A DNA stretch of 38,803 nt, taken from assembly GCA_027018935.1 (NCBI GenBank), contig JALUXZ010000214.1, positions 1 through 38,803 of the forward strand. The letters are read 5' to 3'. Source of the DNA: Mariprofundaceae bacterium. Lineage in GTDB: Bacteria; Pseudomonadota; Zetaproteobacteria; Mariprofundales; Mariprofundaceae. A program made the position numbers and the translations under genes. Positions 18,466-27,592 of this stretch are shown piece by piece. Under the pieces are notes generated by a model. That model did no database searches and was not told the origin of the DNA. It worked only from the letters and a program-made list of their open reading frames with translations. The first letter of the stretch is position 1. Each line of letters opens with the position of its first letter.

Positions 18466-20458
18466 CGTTGTTGTCTTCCTGTTGCTCATGGTTTTGTTTT
18501 AGTATCAAAAGCTCATCACGGTATTTGCCTGCATCTTCAAAACGCAAATCTGCCGCAGCTTCTGTCATCAATCGTTCCAATTCTTTCATACGAATCGCTG
18601 CATCGTAGGCATTCAATGGCGCAGCTTCTTCTACCTCGGGAATATGCCCATAATCCATTTCATACACGGAACCCAAAATATCTTTAATTGCAGACTTTAC
18701 TGTTCGCGGTGTAATGCCATGCTGTTCATTGTATGCCAACTGTTTTTCACGCCTTCGTGCCGTTTCATCCATCGCTTTTTGCATCGACTTGGTGATTTTA
18801 TCGGCATACAAAATAACCCTGCCTTCAACATTGCGTGCCGCACGCCCAATGGTTTGAATCAAGGAACGTTCAGAGCGCAAAAAGCCCTCTTTATCGGCAT
18901 CAAAAATCGTTACCAACGCTACTTCTGGCAAATCCAAACCCTCTCGCAACAAGTTAATCCCCACCAGTACATCAAAAGCACCCAAACGCAAATCGCGCAG
19001 TATCTCCATACGCTCCACAGTATCAATATCGGAGTGCAAGTAGCGGACTTTTAAATCGAGATTATTAAGGTATTCAGTTAAATCTTCCGCCATACGTTTG
19101 GTCAAACACGTCGCCAGCACTCTGAAACCACGTGCGATGACTTCATTGGCGACCGAAACAAAGTCATCTACTTGCGTTGAAGCTGGACGTATCTCTATTT
19201 CAGGATCAAGCAAACCTGTCGGGCGAATGACCTGCTCGGCAAATACACCACCCGTTTTTTCCATTTCATACACACTGGGTGTAGCCGATACATAAATATT
19301 TTGCGGCACAACCGCTTCAAATTCATGGAATTGTAAAGGTCGGTTATCCAAAGCTGATGGCAAGCGAAAGCCAAAATCTACCAAGGTTTGTTTGCGCGAC
19401 CTATCGCCCTTAAACATTGCCCCAATTTGTGGCACCGTGACATGCGATTCATCAATCATCACCAAAGCGTTATTGGGCAGATAATCCAGCAGTGTTGGTG
19501 GTGGTTTGCCAGACTCTTGCCCTGTTAAATGCCGCGAATAATTCTCTACACCACTACAATAACCAATTTCCTGAATCATTTCGAGATCAAAAACCGTGCG
19601 CTGCTCCAAACGTTGAGCTTCCACTAATTTGTTTTGATCATAAAGCTCCGCCAAACGCTCTGCCAATTCCTCTTTGATGGTTCCCATGGCTCGCACCAAC
19701 AGATTACGTGGCGTAACAAAATGAGATTTTGGAAACACCGTATATTTATGCAGTGATTGTAGGCGTTTACCTGTTAATGGGTCAAACTGCGAAATAGCAT
19801 CAATTTCATCACCAAACAACTCCACACGAATGGCAAAATCTTCGGCATGGGCTGGAAAAACCTCAATCACATCACCGCGCACACGAAATGTGCCACGGTG
19901 AAAGTCCACATCATTGCGCTCATATTGCAGTTCCACCAATTTATTAACCACCGTCCGCTGATCAACTTCACGCCCTATTTCAAAATACTGCAACATCTTG
20001 GCATAGGCTTCTGGGCTTCCCAATCCATAAATACATGATACCGATGCCACGATAATCACATCTTCACGTTCCAAAAGCGCACGTGTTGCAGCATGACGCA
20101 TGCGATCAATTTGTTCATTGATGGCAGAATCTTTTTCAATATAAGTATCCGATGATGGCACATAAGCTTCTGGCTGATAATAATCATAATAGGATACAAA
20201 ATATTCCACAGCGTTATCAGGGAAGAATTGTTTAAATTCACCATATAATTGCGCAGCAAGTGTCTTGTTTGGAGCTAAAATCAATGTTGGTTTCTGTGTT
20301 TTTTCAATCACACATGCCATGCTAAATGTCTTACCCGATCCTGTTACACCAAGCAGCGTTTGGTGCTTTTCACCAGCCTCAATGCCAGCTAATAACTCGG
20401 CAATAGCCTGTGGCTGATCACCCTGAGGTTCGAATTCACATTTCAATGTAAAGCGCAT
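18458..20458 (-). CDS. uvrB: Excinuclease ABC subunit B
   Basis: A 666-residue UvrB, the damage-verifying helicase-like subunit of nucleotide excision repair. Walker A is [12 protein letters not shown] near residues 38-49. The beta-hairpin that inserts between strands is present ([25 protein letters not shown], about residues 90-115). Helicase motifs V and VI follow, and the C-terminal UVR domain for UvrA/UvrC contact is at about 628-660. Length is normal. No SOS (LexA) box is obvious in the 118-bp divergent gap shared with the citramalate synthase gene. No good ribosome site is visible at the ATG. Confidence 0.97.
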   Translation of the reverse strand: MRFTLKCEFEPQGDQPQAIAELLAGIEAGEKHQTLLGVTGSGKTFSMACVIEKTQKPTLILAPNKTLAAQLYGEFKQFFPDNAVEYFVSYYDYYQPEAYVPSSDTYIEKDSAINEQIDRMRHAATRALLEREDVIIVASVSCIYGLGSPEAYAKMLQYFEIGREVDQRTVVNKLVELQYERNDVDFHRGTFRVRGDVIEVFPAHAEDFAIRVELFGDEIDAISQFDPLTGKRLQSLHKYTVFPKSHFVTPRNLLVRAMGTIKEELAERLAELYDQNKLVEAQRLEQRTVFDLEMIQEIGYCSGVENYSRHLTGQESGKPPPTLLDYLPNNALVMIDESHVTVPQIGAMFKGDRSRKQTLVDFGFRLPSALDNRPLQFHEFEAVVPQNIYVSATPSVYEMEKTGGVFAEQVIRPTGLLDPEIEIRPASTQVDDFVSVANEVIARGFRVLATCLTKRMAEDLTEYLNNLDLKVRYLHSDIDTVERMEILRDLRLGAFDVLVGINLLREGLDLPEVALVTIFDADKEGFLRSERSLIQTIGRAARNVEGRVILYADKITKSMQKAMDETARRREKQLAYNEQHGITPRTVKSAIKDILGSVYEMDYGHIPEVEEAAPLNAYDAAIRMKELERLMTEAAADLRFEDAGKYRDELLILKQNHEQQEDNNDV

Positions 20459-20576
20459 CGACGCAGACTATGTTTTTTTTATACCATGCCTATTAAAAAA
20501 TGTATCACAAGCATCTGATTATCTAGCGTGTTATCATTCGTGTGTTTATTTTAGATGCGATAGGAAGCATAAACTC

Positions 20577-22187
20577 ATGATTATGAATCATCGTAGAATC
20601 CAGCTTTATGACACAACCTTACGTGATGGTGCACAGACCGCTGGCATTCACTTTTCCGCAGAAGATAAAAAGCGTATTGCCCATCAATTAGCCGAATTTG
20701 GTATGGATTGGATTGAAGGTGGTTGGCCAGGGGCTAGCCCAACTGACAGCCAGTTTTTTGAACTTATGCGCAGTCGCTCATGGTCACATAGCCGCTTGGT
20801 TGCCTTTGGTAGCACAGCTCGATCCACACAGAACATCGATAAAGATAAAGGCTTAACTGCTCTCATTCAGAGCGGCGCAGATGCTTGCTGTATTTTCGGT
20901 AAAAGTTGGGATCTTCATGTCACCACTGGTTTGGGCATTACTTTGGAAGAAAATATACAGCTGGTACAAGCATCTATCACTCTATTAAAACAGCACATGC
21001 CCACGGTGATGTTTGATGCTGAACATTTCTTTGATGGTTATGCCGCAAACGCTGAATATGCCATGCAGGTTTTAGCAGCTGCGGTAGCAGGCGGTGCAGA
21101 TACACTTATATTATGCGATACCAATGGCGGTTCACTTCCCAATCAAATATCTGACTGTGTACAAGAAGTAATAAAACAATACCCTCATATAAGCATTGGT
21201 ATTCATGCCCACAATGATTCAGAAATGGCTGTTGCTAATTCTATCGCTGCAATTTGTAGTGGTGCATCGCATATTCAAGGTACCATCAATGGTATTGGTG
21301 AACGTTGTGGTAATGCCAATCTAATTTCATTGATTCCGACACTGTGCTTAAAGCTTCATATGGATTGTGGTATCGAGCCAGAGCAACTCAAGCAGCTTAA
21401 ATCACTATCTTCATTTGTGAATGAAATGGCGAATCGACTGCCTTGGCAACATCAACCTTTTGTAGGGCAGAATGCCTTTGCACATAAAGGTGGCATCCAT
21501 GTTTCAGCTATTCGCAAAGAAAGCAGCTTGTATGAACATATTAACCCTGCTTTTGTAGGCAATGAACAGCGTGTTTTGGTTTCCAATCAAGCTGGTCGCA
21601 GCAATATTCTGGCTAAATTACAACAACTCGATCCCGACTCCAACATCTCATCCGATGATCCTATCATCACTGAATTTGTTCAACGCATCAAAGCCATGGA
21701 AGCCAATGGTTATGCCTTTGAAGGCGCGGATGCCTCCTTTCAACTATTGTTACGCAAAGCATTGGGGCAATTCAAACGGCATTTCAAGCTGGTAAGTTTC
21801 CGTGTGCTTGATGAAAAACGAGGGCATTTAGAAACCCCTGAATCAGAGGCGACTGTGCAAGTTCGTGTTAATGGTGAGTTACTGCATACTGCTGCCCTTG
21901 GAAATGGCCCTGTGAATGCTATGGACAAAGCATTGCGCGCCGCATTAAGTGGTGTTTATCCAACCTTGGAATCCATGCGTCTTACCGATTTTAAAGTGCG
22001 TGTATTATCAACCAAAGAAGCCACCCAAGCTGCGGTACGTGTACTTATTGAGTCATCCGATGGCATACGCAAATGGAGCACCGTTGGTGTGTCAGAAGAT
22101 ATGCTAGAGGCAACTTACCATGCACTCAATGATGCCATCGAATACAAACTCGTCATCGACAACATCCCCCCCGATGACACACTCTAA
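20577..22187 (+). CDS. cimA: Citramalate synthase
   Basis: A 536-residue HMGL-like acyltransferase of the isopropylmalate/citramalate synthase family. It condenses pyruvate and acetyl-CoA to (R)-citramalate, opening a threonine-independent route to isoleucine. The N-terminal TIM barrel has the metal/substrate motif YDTTLRDGAQ (residues 10-19) and the metal-binding HAHND motif (IGIHAHNDSEMAV). The C-terminal LeuA-like allosteric domain (about 395-525) would sense isoleucine. Length and the GAQTAGIHFS wording fit the citramalate branch rather than LeuA. The ATG at 20577 follows AGGAAG; a second ATG two codons on is possible. The gene is monocistronic and diverges from uvrB. Confidence 0.88.
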   Translation: MIMNHRRIQLYDTTLRDGAQTAGIHFSAEDKKRIAHQLAEFGMDWIEGGWPGASPTDSQFFELMRSRSWSHSRLVAFGSTARSTQNIDKDKGLTALIQSGADACCIFGKSWDLHVTTGLGITLEENIQLVQASITLLKQHMPTVMFDAEHFFDGYAANAEYAMQVLAAAVAGGADTLILCDTNGGSLPNQISDCVQEVIKQYPHISIGIHAHNDSEMAVANSIAAICSGASHIQGTINGIGERCGNANLISLIPTLCLKLHMDCGIEPEQLKQLKSLSSFVNEMANRLPWQHQPFVGQNAFAHKGGIHVSAIRKESSLYEHINPAFVGNEQRVLVSNQAGRSNILAKLQQLDPDSNISSDDPIITEFVQRIKAMEANGYAFEGADASFQLLLRKALGQFKRHFKLVSFRVLDEKRGHLETPESEATVQVRVNGELLHTAALGNGPVNAMDKALRAALSGVYPTLESMRLTDFKVRVLSTKEATQAAVRVLIESSDGIRKWSTVGVSEDMLEATYHALNDAIEYKLVIDNIPPDDTL

Positions 22188-22236
22188 AGAAGCTCTGAAC
22201 GAGTCATAAACTCGCACTTTTCATTCAGAAGTTCTG
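22188..22236 (+). terminator. Imperfect hairpin just after cimA
   Basis: Starting right at the cimA stop codon, AGAAGCTCTGAA (22188-22199) pairs at 10 of 12 positions with TTCAGAAGTTCT (22224-22235). It encloses a smaller 5-bp hairpin (CGAGT/ACTCG) followed by CACTTTTC. This could end the cimA transcript. The T-run is short, so the call is weak. Confidence 0.35.
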
Positions 22237-22284
22237 TAAACAACGCTGTTCATTCTGACAAAGAATATCATCCAACCATTACAA

Positions 22285-22308
22285 TGGCGGAAGCCAAAGC
22301 TTCCGCCA
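22285..22308. repeat. Perfect 10-bp hairpin
   Basis: TGGCGGAAGC and its reverse complement are separated by 4 nt, forming a G/C-rich stem in the convergent gap between cimA and the outer-membrane protein gene. No T-run follows on either strand, so it is not a standard terminator. Confidence 0.5.
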
Positions 22309-22382
22309 GCGATGCAACATTTATTCTTCAATAAAAAGTTGAGTAACTGTTCAACATAGTCATAAATAAACTTGTAGCCGTT

Positions 22383-22510
22383 CAGGTTACCGTGTTTTTT
22401 CTACTAGTACCAACAGTAGATGCTTTTAGGCGAGGCGAAAAACGCAGTCTACTATTGTAAGTGAGCATTTTTCAACGCAGCTAGCGGAAAATAAACGGCA
22501 AGCTGGATCA
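22383..22510. repeat. Diverged relative of the palindromic miniature element
   Basis: A quasi-palindromic stretch: the outer arms match at about 17 of 23 positions, and an inner stem is GAAAAAcGC/GCaTTTTTC. It shares the interior wording of copies A-C (TAGGCGAGGCG, and TTCAACGCAGCTAG against TTCAACGaAGCTAGG) but not their GGGCACC ends. Limits are approximate. It lies in a convergent gap and may be an old or alternative subfamily. Confidence 0.45.
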
Positions 22511-22544
22511 TTACAAAACTAAAACATCTTAAATAATACGCGCT

Positions 22545-23108
22545 TTAGAAATGATATTGTGCGTTAAGTGAAAGAGAGCTTGCTTCTAAACCCTGAAAGT
22601 TGGTTTTAATCGCTATTGCATTTGTTTTTGGTTTACTAAGCATATGAGAATATTCTAGACCAATGCTATAATCATCCATAACACGATATTGCGCACCCAA
22701 GCCATAAGAATAACCAGTACGGGTTTTCGTTTGTTTGACTAAACCAGGCTCACTATAACTCGAACGTACCGTGGCTACACCTAACAATGCATAAGCCATC
22801 CAACGCTCATCAAACTCATACCTAGGTTTTAGGTATGCTGCAGCAAAGTAATCAATACCCATGCGTGGCTGTAAGGTAAGCTCCTCACCTGTTGTGCCCG
22901 TTTTACCAATACGAATTTCACCACCAAAATTCTCGGAAAAGTCATCTCCTAATTGTAAGTAAGCTCCTGTAGTCGCTTTTTTTGTCACACCGCTACCAAG
23001 GTTGAATGCACCCAAACCCAGTCCTACATAAGGCTCAGAGGCCTGAGCTACACCACCAAAAGTAAGCATTAAAGATGCTGCGACAGCAATTTTTATCGTC
23101 TTTTTCAC
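22545..23108 (-). CDS. Outer-membrane beta-barrel protein
   Basis: A 187-residue exported protein with a signal peptide (residues 1-23, ending AQA-S). The mature part shows alternating hydrophobic/polar strands with many Gly, Tyr and aromatic residues, ending in the outer-membrane C-terminal signature LNAQYHF. It begins EPYVGLGLGAFNLG, a typical first strand of the eight-stranded OmpA/OmpW-like porin family. The length of about 164 mature residues suits an eight-stranded barrel. The start is GTG at 23108 with AAAGGAG upstream. The function is unknown; it could be a structural or adhesion barrel. It is monocistronic. Confidence 0.8.
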   Translation of the reverse strand: MKKTIKIAVAASLMLTFGGVAQASEPYVGLGLGAFNLGSGVTKKATTGAYLQLGDDFSENFGGEIRIGKTGTTGEELTLQPRMGIDYFAAAYLKPRYEFDERWMAYALLGVATVRSSYSEPGLVKQTKTRTGYSYGLGAQYRVMDDYSIGLEYSHMLSKPKTNAIAIKTNFQGLEASSLSLNAQYHF

Positions 23109-23354
23109 GTAAGTTCTCCTTTGATTTAATGAAAGGGCGCAACGTAAGAAGCCAACCTGAACTGAAACTGAATATTCATTACATCAAACCATTAGAATAA
23201 AAAAGGTCTTTAATCCCTGCCTCCAAAACAGTAATAAACGCATAGCACTAATTTTCCATTGGGAATATCTCACAAACTTACCATCGACAAAGTTCCAACC
23301 TGTGATACGCTCTAATAAAGCATCATTCAAAAATCTAAAAGGATACGAGCACCC

Positions 23355-23588
23355 ATGATCCAAGAACAACCCAACAACCCATTGCATGGCATCACCCTAG
23401 AAAAGATTATAAACACCCTAGTCGAACATTACGGCTGGAAAGAGCTTGGAGAGCGTATCACGATTCGCTGCTTTAATGATAACCCTTCTGTAAAATCCAG
23501 TCTGAAATTTCTGCGTAAAACACCATGGGCACGCGATAAAGTCGAAGCATTATATATCACCACCCAAAACAGTGTTTGGAAAAAATAA
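23355..23588 (+). CDS. VF530 family (DUF2132) small DNA-binding-like protein
   Basis: A 77-residue cytosolic protein matching the VF530/DUF2132 family. The pattern [20 protein letters not shown] (residues 7-26) and the [21 protein letters not shown] segment cover the whole conserved domain. The fold is small and helical and was proposed to bind DNA; its role is not established. The ATG follows AAAGGA. Its TAA stop overlaps the start of the parvulin gene (TAATG), so the pair is probably an operon. Confidence 0.85.
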   Translation: MIQEQPNNPLHGITLEKIINTLVEHYGWKELGERITIRCFNDNPSVKSSLKFLRKTPWARDKVEALYITTQNSVWKK

Positions 23589-23866
23589 TGCGCAGTGCGA
23601 TGGCAAAACACATTTTGGTCAAAACCAAACCAGAAGCCGAAAAGCTTAAAATTCGTCTGGATAAAGGCGAAGATTTTGGCTCGTTAGCAAGAAAGTATTC
23701 CACATGCCCATCAAGAAAACGTGATGGTGATTTGGGGGAAATCTATCCTGGGCAATTGGTCAAGCCGATTGAAAATGTCATTTTCAAGAAGCCTCTCTCA
23801 AAAGTTCATGGACCCATCAAAAGTCGCTTTGGTTATCATCTGGTTATTGTGTATTTTCGCAATTAA
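23588..23866 (+). CDS. Parvulin-type peptidyl-prolyl isomerase (PpiC-like)
   Basis: A 92-residue single-domain parvulin with no signal peptide, so cytosolic. It catalyses cis/trans isomerisation of X-Pro bonds. The domain covers the whole protein: AKHILVKTKPEAEKL, then GEDFGSLARKYSTCPS, GDLGEIYPGQLV and the C-terminal GPIKSRFGYHLVIV. Length is that of E. coli PpiC (93). The frame is open a few codons further upstream, but the ATG at 23588 overlaps the DUF2132 stop and fits the family; MAKH at 23600 is an alternative start. The pairing with DUF2132 suggests co-translation. Confidence 0.9.
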   Translation: MRSAMAKHILVKTKPEAEKLKIRLDKGEDFGSLARKYSTCPSRKRDGDLGEIYPGQLVKPIENVIFKKPLSKVHGPIKSRFGYHLVIVYFRN

Positions 23867-24011
23867 ACTTTGATAGAAATACATGTAACAATACTGTGAT
23901 TTATTACTCATAACTTGTATATATCATAAGCAACATTATGCTGCGGGAAATTCAAACCTTACTCATTCATTTGTTATGCTAGGTTAATCTTCTTTTTATA
24001 CGGAACATGCT

Positions 24012-25607
24012 TTGATTTCTACATCTGCTATCACCATGCAATTCGGGGATCAACCCCTCTTCGAAAACGTCACTGTAAAATTTGGCGACAACAACCGCTA
24101 TGGACTCATTGGAGCCAACGGCTGTGGCAAATCAACCTTTATGAAGATATTGGGTGGTGATTTGGTGCCTACTGCTGGCACTGTACAAATTGGCGAACAT
24201 CAACGCATTGGTAAATTACGCCAAGATCACTTTGCCTTTGAAGAGCATACAGTACTTGATACGGTGATGATGGGTCATGAAAAACTTTGGAAGATCAAAG
24301 AAGAGCGTGACCGTATTTATAGCATGGAAGAAATGTCCGAAGAAGACGGTATGCGAGCCGGCGATTTGGAAGGACAATTTGCAGATTTGGATGGTTATAG
24401 TGCCGATGCCAATGCTGGTGATTTATTAATTAGCATGGGGATTCCCGTGGATGTGCATTATGACTTAATGAAATCCATTGCACCGGGCTGGAAATTGCGT
24501 GTATTGCTTGCTCAAGCCTTATTTGGTGACCCTGAAATTATCTTGCTTGATGAGCCAACCAACAACTTGGACATCAATGCTATTCGCTGGTTAGAAACGG
24601 TAATTATGTCTCGCAACGCAACCATGCTGATTATTTCACATGATAGACACTTTTTGAATAGTGTCTGCACACATATGGCAGATGTGGATTATGGTGAAAT
24701 CCGTTTATATCCAGGTAATTATGATGATTACATGGAAGCATCATCACTGGTTCAAGAGCAACTACTGACTGCCAATGCCAAGAAAAAAGAAGAAATTCAA
24801 GAATTACAAGCATTTGTACGCCGCTTTTCAGCCAATGCATCCAAGGCAACACAGGCACAATCACGCGCCAAGAAGCTCGATAAAATCAAGCTGGATGAAG
24901 TTAAAGCATCGAGCCGTGTAGCTCCCTTTATGCGTTTCACACAGGATAAAAAATTATTCAAAATCGCTTTAGAACTACAAGAAGTCAGCAAAGGCTTTGA
25001 AGAAGGAAAACCACTGTTTAAGAATTTTGATTTGATGGTTCCTGTTGGTGAGCGTATTGCCATTATTGGAGCCAACGGTATTGGTAAGACGACGTTGATG
25101 CGTTGTCTGGCAGGTGACTTAGAGCCTGACAGCGGCACCATCAAGTGGTCTGAAAATGCTAATATTGGTTATTATGCACAAGATCATTCGGCTGACTTTA
25201 AAGATAATGAAAGCGTATTTGATTGGATGGCACAGTGGAAAAAAGAAGAGCATGGTGAACAAGAAATTCGCGGCAATTTAGGGCGCATGTTATTCAATAA
25301 ACATGACATGAGCAAAAAGGTTCAACAGCTTTCTGGTGGTGAGCAAGGGCGCATGTTATTCGGCAAATTTATGTTTAAAAATCCCAATGTTCTTTTATTA
25401 GATGAGCCTACCAACCATATGGACATGGAATTCATTGAATCTTTGAATAGTGCGCTAGAACGCTATGAAGGCACCTTGATTTTTGTGAGCCATGATCGTG
25501 AGTTCGTATCATCATTGGCAACACGTATTATTGAGCTTACAGCTGAAGGTATTGTTGATTATCATGGTAGCTATGAAGAATATCTAAAAAGTCAGGGTGT
25601 GAATTAA
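24012..25607 (+). CDS. ybiT: ABC-F family ATPase, YbiT type
   Basis: A 531-residue soluble protein with two ABC domains and no membrane segment; ABC-F proteins act on the ribosome. The first Walker A is GANGCGKST (about residues 34-42), and the second is GANGIGKTT near 355. The first signature is replaced by [15 protein letters not shown], a YbiT hallmark; the second is [12 protein letters not shown]. The linker between domains is charged ([29 protein letters not shown]), as in YbiT. The start appears to be TTG, because the only nearby ATG (24007) is out of frame and stops after two codons. No neighbouring gene overlaps. Confidence 0.92.
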   Translation: MISTSAITMQFGDQPLFENVTVKFGDNNRYGLIGANGCGKSTFMKILGGDLVPTAGTVQIGEHQRIGKLRQDHFAFEEHTVLDTVMMGHEKLWKIKEERDRIYSMEEMSEEDGMRAGDLEGQFADLDGYSADANAGDLLISMGIPVDVHYDLMKSIAPGWKLRVLLAQALFGDPEIILLDEPTNNLDINAIRWLETVIMSRNATMLIISHDRHFLNSVCTHMADVDYGEIRLYPGNYDDYMEASSLVQEQLLTANAKKKEEIQELQAFVRRFSANASKATQAQSRAKKLDKIKLDEVKASSRVAPFMRFTQDKKLFKIALELQEVSKGFEEGKPLFKNFDLMVPVGERIAIIGANGIGKTTLMRCLAGDLEPDSGTIKWSENANIGYYAQDHSADFKDNESVFDWMAQWKKEEHGEQEIRGNLGRMLFNKHDMSKKVQQLSGGEQGRMLFGKFMFKNPNVLLLDEPTNHMDMEFIESLNSALERYEGTLIFVSHDREFVSSLATRIIELTAEGIVDYHGSYEEYLKSQGVN

Positions 25608-25630
25608 AAAGCACCCCCCTCCCCCATGCA

Positions 25631-25660
25631 TTCAGATTCATTTCAGGTTCATCATATAAA
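25631..25660 (+). promoter_or_regulatory. Tandem direct repeat and -10 of the cytochrome operon
   Basis: Two adjacent 11-bp direct repeats, TTCAGATTCAT (25631-25641) and TTCAGGTTCAT (25642-25652), lie just before a -10-like TATAAA (25655-25660). Eleven-base tandem repeats overlapping -35 are the usual layout for OmpR/PhoB-type regulators, and such a regulator is encoded in the same operon. The predicted transcript start would lie only a few bases before the ATG. Confidence 0.6.
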
Positions 25661-25669
25661 GTTCGCTGC

Positions 25670-26254
25670 ATGGACACAAAAAATGCAAAAGAAGTTGAAG
25701 TTTGGAGCTTATCCCTTCGCTTATTTCACTGGCTTTTAGTAGCCGCATTTTTCACATCATGGTGGACAAGTGATCATCATATTCGCCTGCATATCCTTGC
25801 AGGTGCAGCCATTGCTGGTCTTCTCTTATACCGCCTTATTTGGGGTGTTTTAGGTGAAAACCATGCAAAGTTTTCATCTTTTACCCCATCATTTGCAAAT
25901 ATCAAACAGCATGTATTGGATTTGATCCGTCGCCAACCTAGACATTATATCGGTCATACGCCGATAGGCAGCTTGATGATTTATGCTCTGCTGGCGAGCC
26001 TTCTCATCCTCGTTACATCTGGTTTTTCACTGATTGCTTTGCAAATGAATTTTGGTCCATTCTATGGATTACAAGCAAATTATAACACCGAAATCTTTAT
26101 TCAATTCATACACGCTTGGTGTTTTGAAACACTGCAATTTCTTGTGTTTATTCATCTGGCTGGTGTTGTTGTAGAAAGCAGCTTGCAACACTCAAACCTT
26201 ATAAAATCTATGTTTACAGGCAAAAAAACAATCAAGGAGAATATAAATACATGA
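25670..26254 (+). CDS. Cytochrome b561-type di-haem membrane protein
   Basis: A 194-residue cytochrome b561 family protein, an inner-membrane electron carrier. It has four hydrophobic helices (about residues 17-35, 40-60, 100-125 and 145-170). Candidate haem-ligand histidines are His20, His41, His148 and His162. The opening EVEVWSLSLRLFHWLL is the family signature. It lacks a Shine-Dalgarno sequence at its ATG and is the first gene of a six-gene operon. It overlaps the SHP gene by 4 nt (ATGA). With SHP and DHC it likely forms a quinol-to-periplasm electron path. Confidence 0.88.
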   Translation: MDTKNAKEVEVWSLSLRLFHWLLVAAFFTSWWTSDHHIRLHILAGAAIAGLLLYRLIWGVLGENHAKFSSFTPSFANIKQHVLDLIRRQPRHYIGHTPIGSLMIYALLASLLILVTSGFSLIALQMNFGPFYGLQANYNTEIFIQFIHAWCFETLQFLVFIHLAGVVVESSLQHSNLIKSMFTGKKTIKENINT

Positions 26255-26670
26255 AATCACTTATCATACTTATCGGCTTTATCATATTCATTAGCTTGGC
26301 AGTCAGCCAAACTGCTTTTGCTGCAAATAACACTGTCACAATGCTACTGGAAAAATACCAGAGCGAAGGCGCTCATCAATTTGATGCCAACAAAGGAAAA
26401 TCCATGTGGCAAGAGCAGCATATACAAAAGAAAACAGGAAAATCAGTAAGTTGTTCAACATGTCATACCAGCGATTTGCGTAAAACAGGCAGCCATATTC
26501 GCACAGGTAAACTTATTGAAGCGATGTCTGCAAATATCAACCCCGAGCGTTTCCAAGATGCCAAAAAGATAGAAAAGTGGTTCAAACGAAACTGTAAATG
26601 GACTTGGGGGCGTGAATGCAGTGCGCAAGAGAAAGGTGATTTTCTAACTTTTTTCAATCTCAATAAGTGA
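26251..26670 (+). CDS. SHP-type cytochrome c (DUF1924, sphaeroides haem protein)
   Basis: A 139-residue exported monohaem cytochrome. Residues 1-24 form a signal peptide (ends AFA-A). The haem-binding motif is CSTCH (Cys68, Cys71, His72). The family pattern RTGK, NPERF, KVEKWFKRNC and GRECSAQEKGDF is complete. In the studied SHP the sixth ligand is an Asn directly before a disulfide Cys, and Asn114-Cys115 here fits, with Cys123 nearby. SHP binds oxygen and nitric oxide after reduction. Ribosome site AAGGAG precedes the overlapping start. It partners DHC and the b561 gene on either side. Confidence 0.88.
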   Translation: MKSLIILIGFIIFISLAVSQTAFAANNTVTMLLEKYQSEGAHQFDANKGKSMWQEQHIQKKTGKSVSCSTCHTSDLRKTGSHIRTGKLIEAMSANINPERFQDAKKIEKWFKRNCKWTWGRECSAQEKGDFLTFFNLNK

Positions 26671-26708
26671 TAAGAAATACAAAATTATTTAAAAATAAGG
26701 AGAATATT

Positions 26709-27290
26709 ATGAAACAAAAACGATTTTGGGGTACAATTTTGCTCTTTGGCTGTATTTCGCTATCCATGGCAACACTGGCATGGAGTGATGGCTGGGAATG
26801 GGGAGAAAGTGATGAGCATGAAGAAAGAGGTTTTATGCAACAAACTGCGGGCGTTCCTCCTGTGATCAATAAAGCATATAAAAATGAGTGCTCTGCGTGC
26901 CATTTTGCTTATCCTGCGGGCTTTTTACCAAAGCGTTCATGGGTCAAGATCATGACTACATTAGATGATCATTTCGGAGAAAATGCAGAGCTTGATGATG
27001 AAACAATGAATGACATTACAACTTATTTAAGCACGCATGCTGCCGATCAAACGCCCAATCGTTTTAGCCGCAGTATTACACGTTCTATTGCCGATAAATC
27101 TGTGCCATTACGAATCACAGAAACCAACTACTTTCTTCATAAACACAGAGAAATTCCAAAACGTATGGTGCAGGGAAACATCAAAGTACGCTCATTCTCC
27201 AACTGTCTTTCATGCCATACAGGTGCATCAGAAGGCTCTTTTGGTGAAGACAGTGTACACATACCTGGGTACGGACGTTGGGAGGATTAA
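26709..27290 (+). CDS. Di-haem cytochrome c (DHC family)
   Basis: A 193-residue periplasmic cytochrome c with two c-type haem motifs, CSACH (Cys61, Cys64, His65) and CLSCH (Cys166, Cys169, His170). It has a signal peptide (about residues 1-26). The flanking words CHFAYPAGFLPKRSW and LDDHFGENAELDDETM are hallmarks of the DHC family, known as the electron donor to SHP. The frame is open to 26667, but the ATG at 26709 has AAGGAG just upstream and gives a proper signal peptide. The 3' end overlaps the PepSY gene by about 13 nt. Confidence 0.9.
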   Translation: MKQKRFWGTILLFGCISLSMATLAWSDGWEWGESDEHEERGFMQQTAGVPPVINKAYKNECSACHFAYPAGFLPKRSWVKIMTTLDDHFGENAELDDETMNDITTYLSTHAADQTPNRFSRSITRSIADKSVPLRITETNYFLHKHREIPKRMVQGNIKVRSFSNCLSCHTGASEGSFGEDSVHIPGYGRWED

Positions 27291-27592
27291 GCCCCCGTTT
27301 TTTAGCTGTTGCTACGGTATTTATCGCCGTAGCAATGGCTATGTCTCAAGCCATCGCCGATGATGATCTTGAGCTGGCACGCCAACTGCGCAACACAGAG
27401 AGTATTTTGCCACTATCGCAAATTCTCAAAGAAATCGAAGCCTCCTATCCCGGTACCTTATTGGATGTGAACTTAGAGTATGAAGATTTAAAACTTATTT
27501 ACGAAATTGAGATATTGGATAGCAAACATGTTGTGCAAGAAATAAAGGTTGATGCGACTACGGGTAAAATTTTAACGGTGGAGACTGATTAA
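27278..27592 (+). CDS. Small PepSY-domain periplasmic/membrane-anchored protein
   Basis: A 104-residue protein with an N-terminal hydrophobic stretch (about residues 7-28, ending SQAIA), acting as signal peptide or anchor. A single PepSY domain follows (LSQILKEIEASYPGTLLDVNLEYEDLKLIYEIEILD, then VDATTGKIL). PepSY domains in this context are often encoded beside two-component systems and haem or redox proteins, and may modulate the sensor. The best start is TTG at 27278, since no ATG or GTG lies before the hydrophobic region. It overlaps DHC and its TAA overlaps the regulator start (TAATG). Confidence 0.82.
   Translation: MGGLSPRFLAVATVFIAVAMAMSQAIADDDLELARQLRNTESILPLSQILKEIEASYPGTLLDVNLEYEDLKLIYEIEILDSKHVVQEIKVDATTGKILTVETD

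Noticed and set aside
20459-20576. LexA/SOS box in the uvrB-cimA gap
   Set aside because: No CTGT-N8-ACAG pattern was found on either strand.
23576-23587. Upstream start for the parvulin gene
   Set aside because: The longer start would extend into the DUF2132 gene; the ATG at 23588 overlapping its stop fits the family length better.
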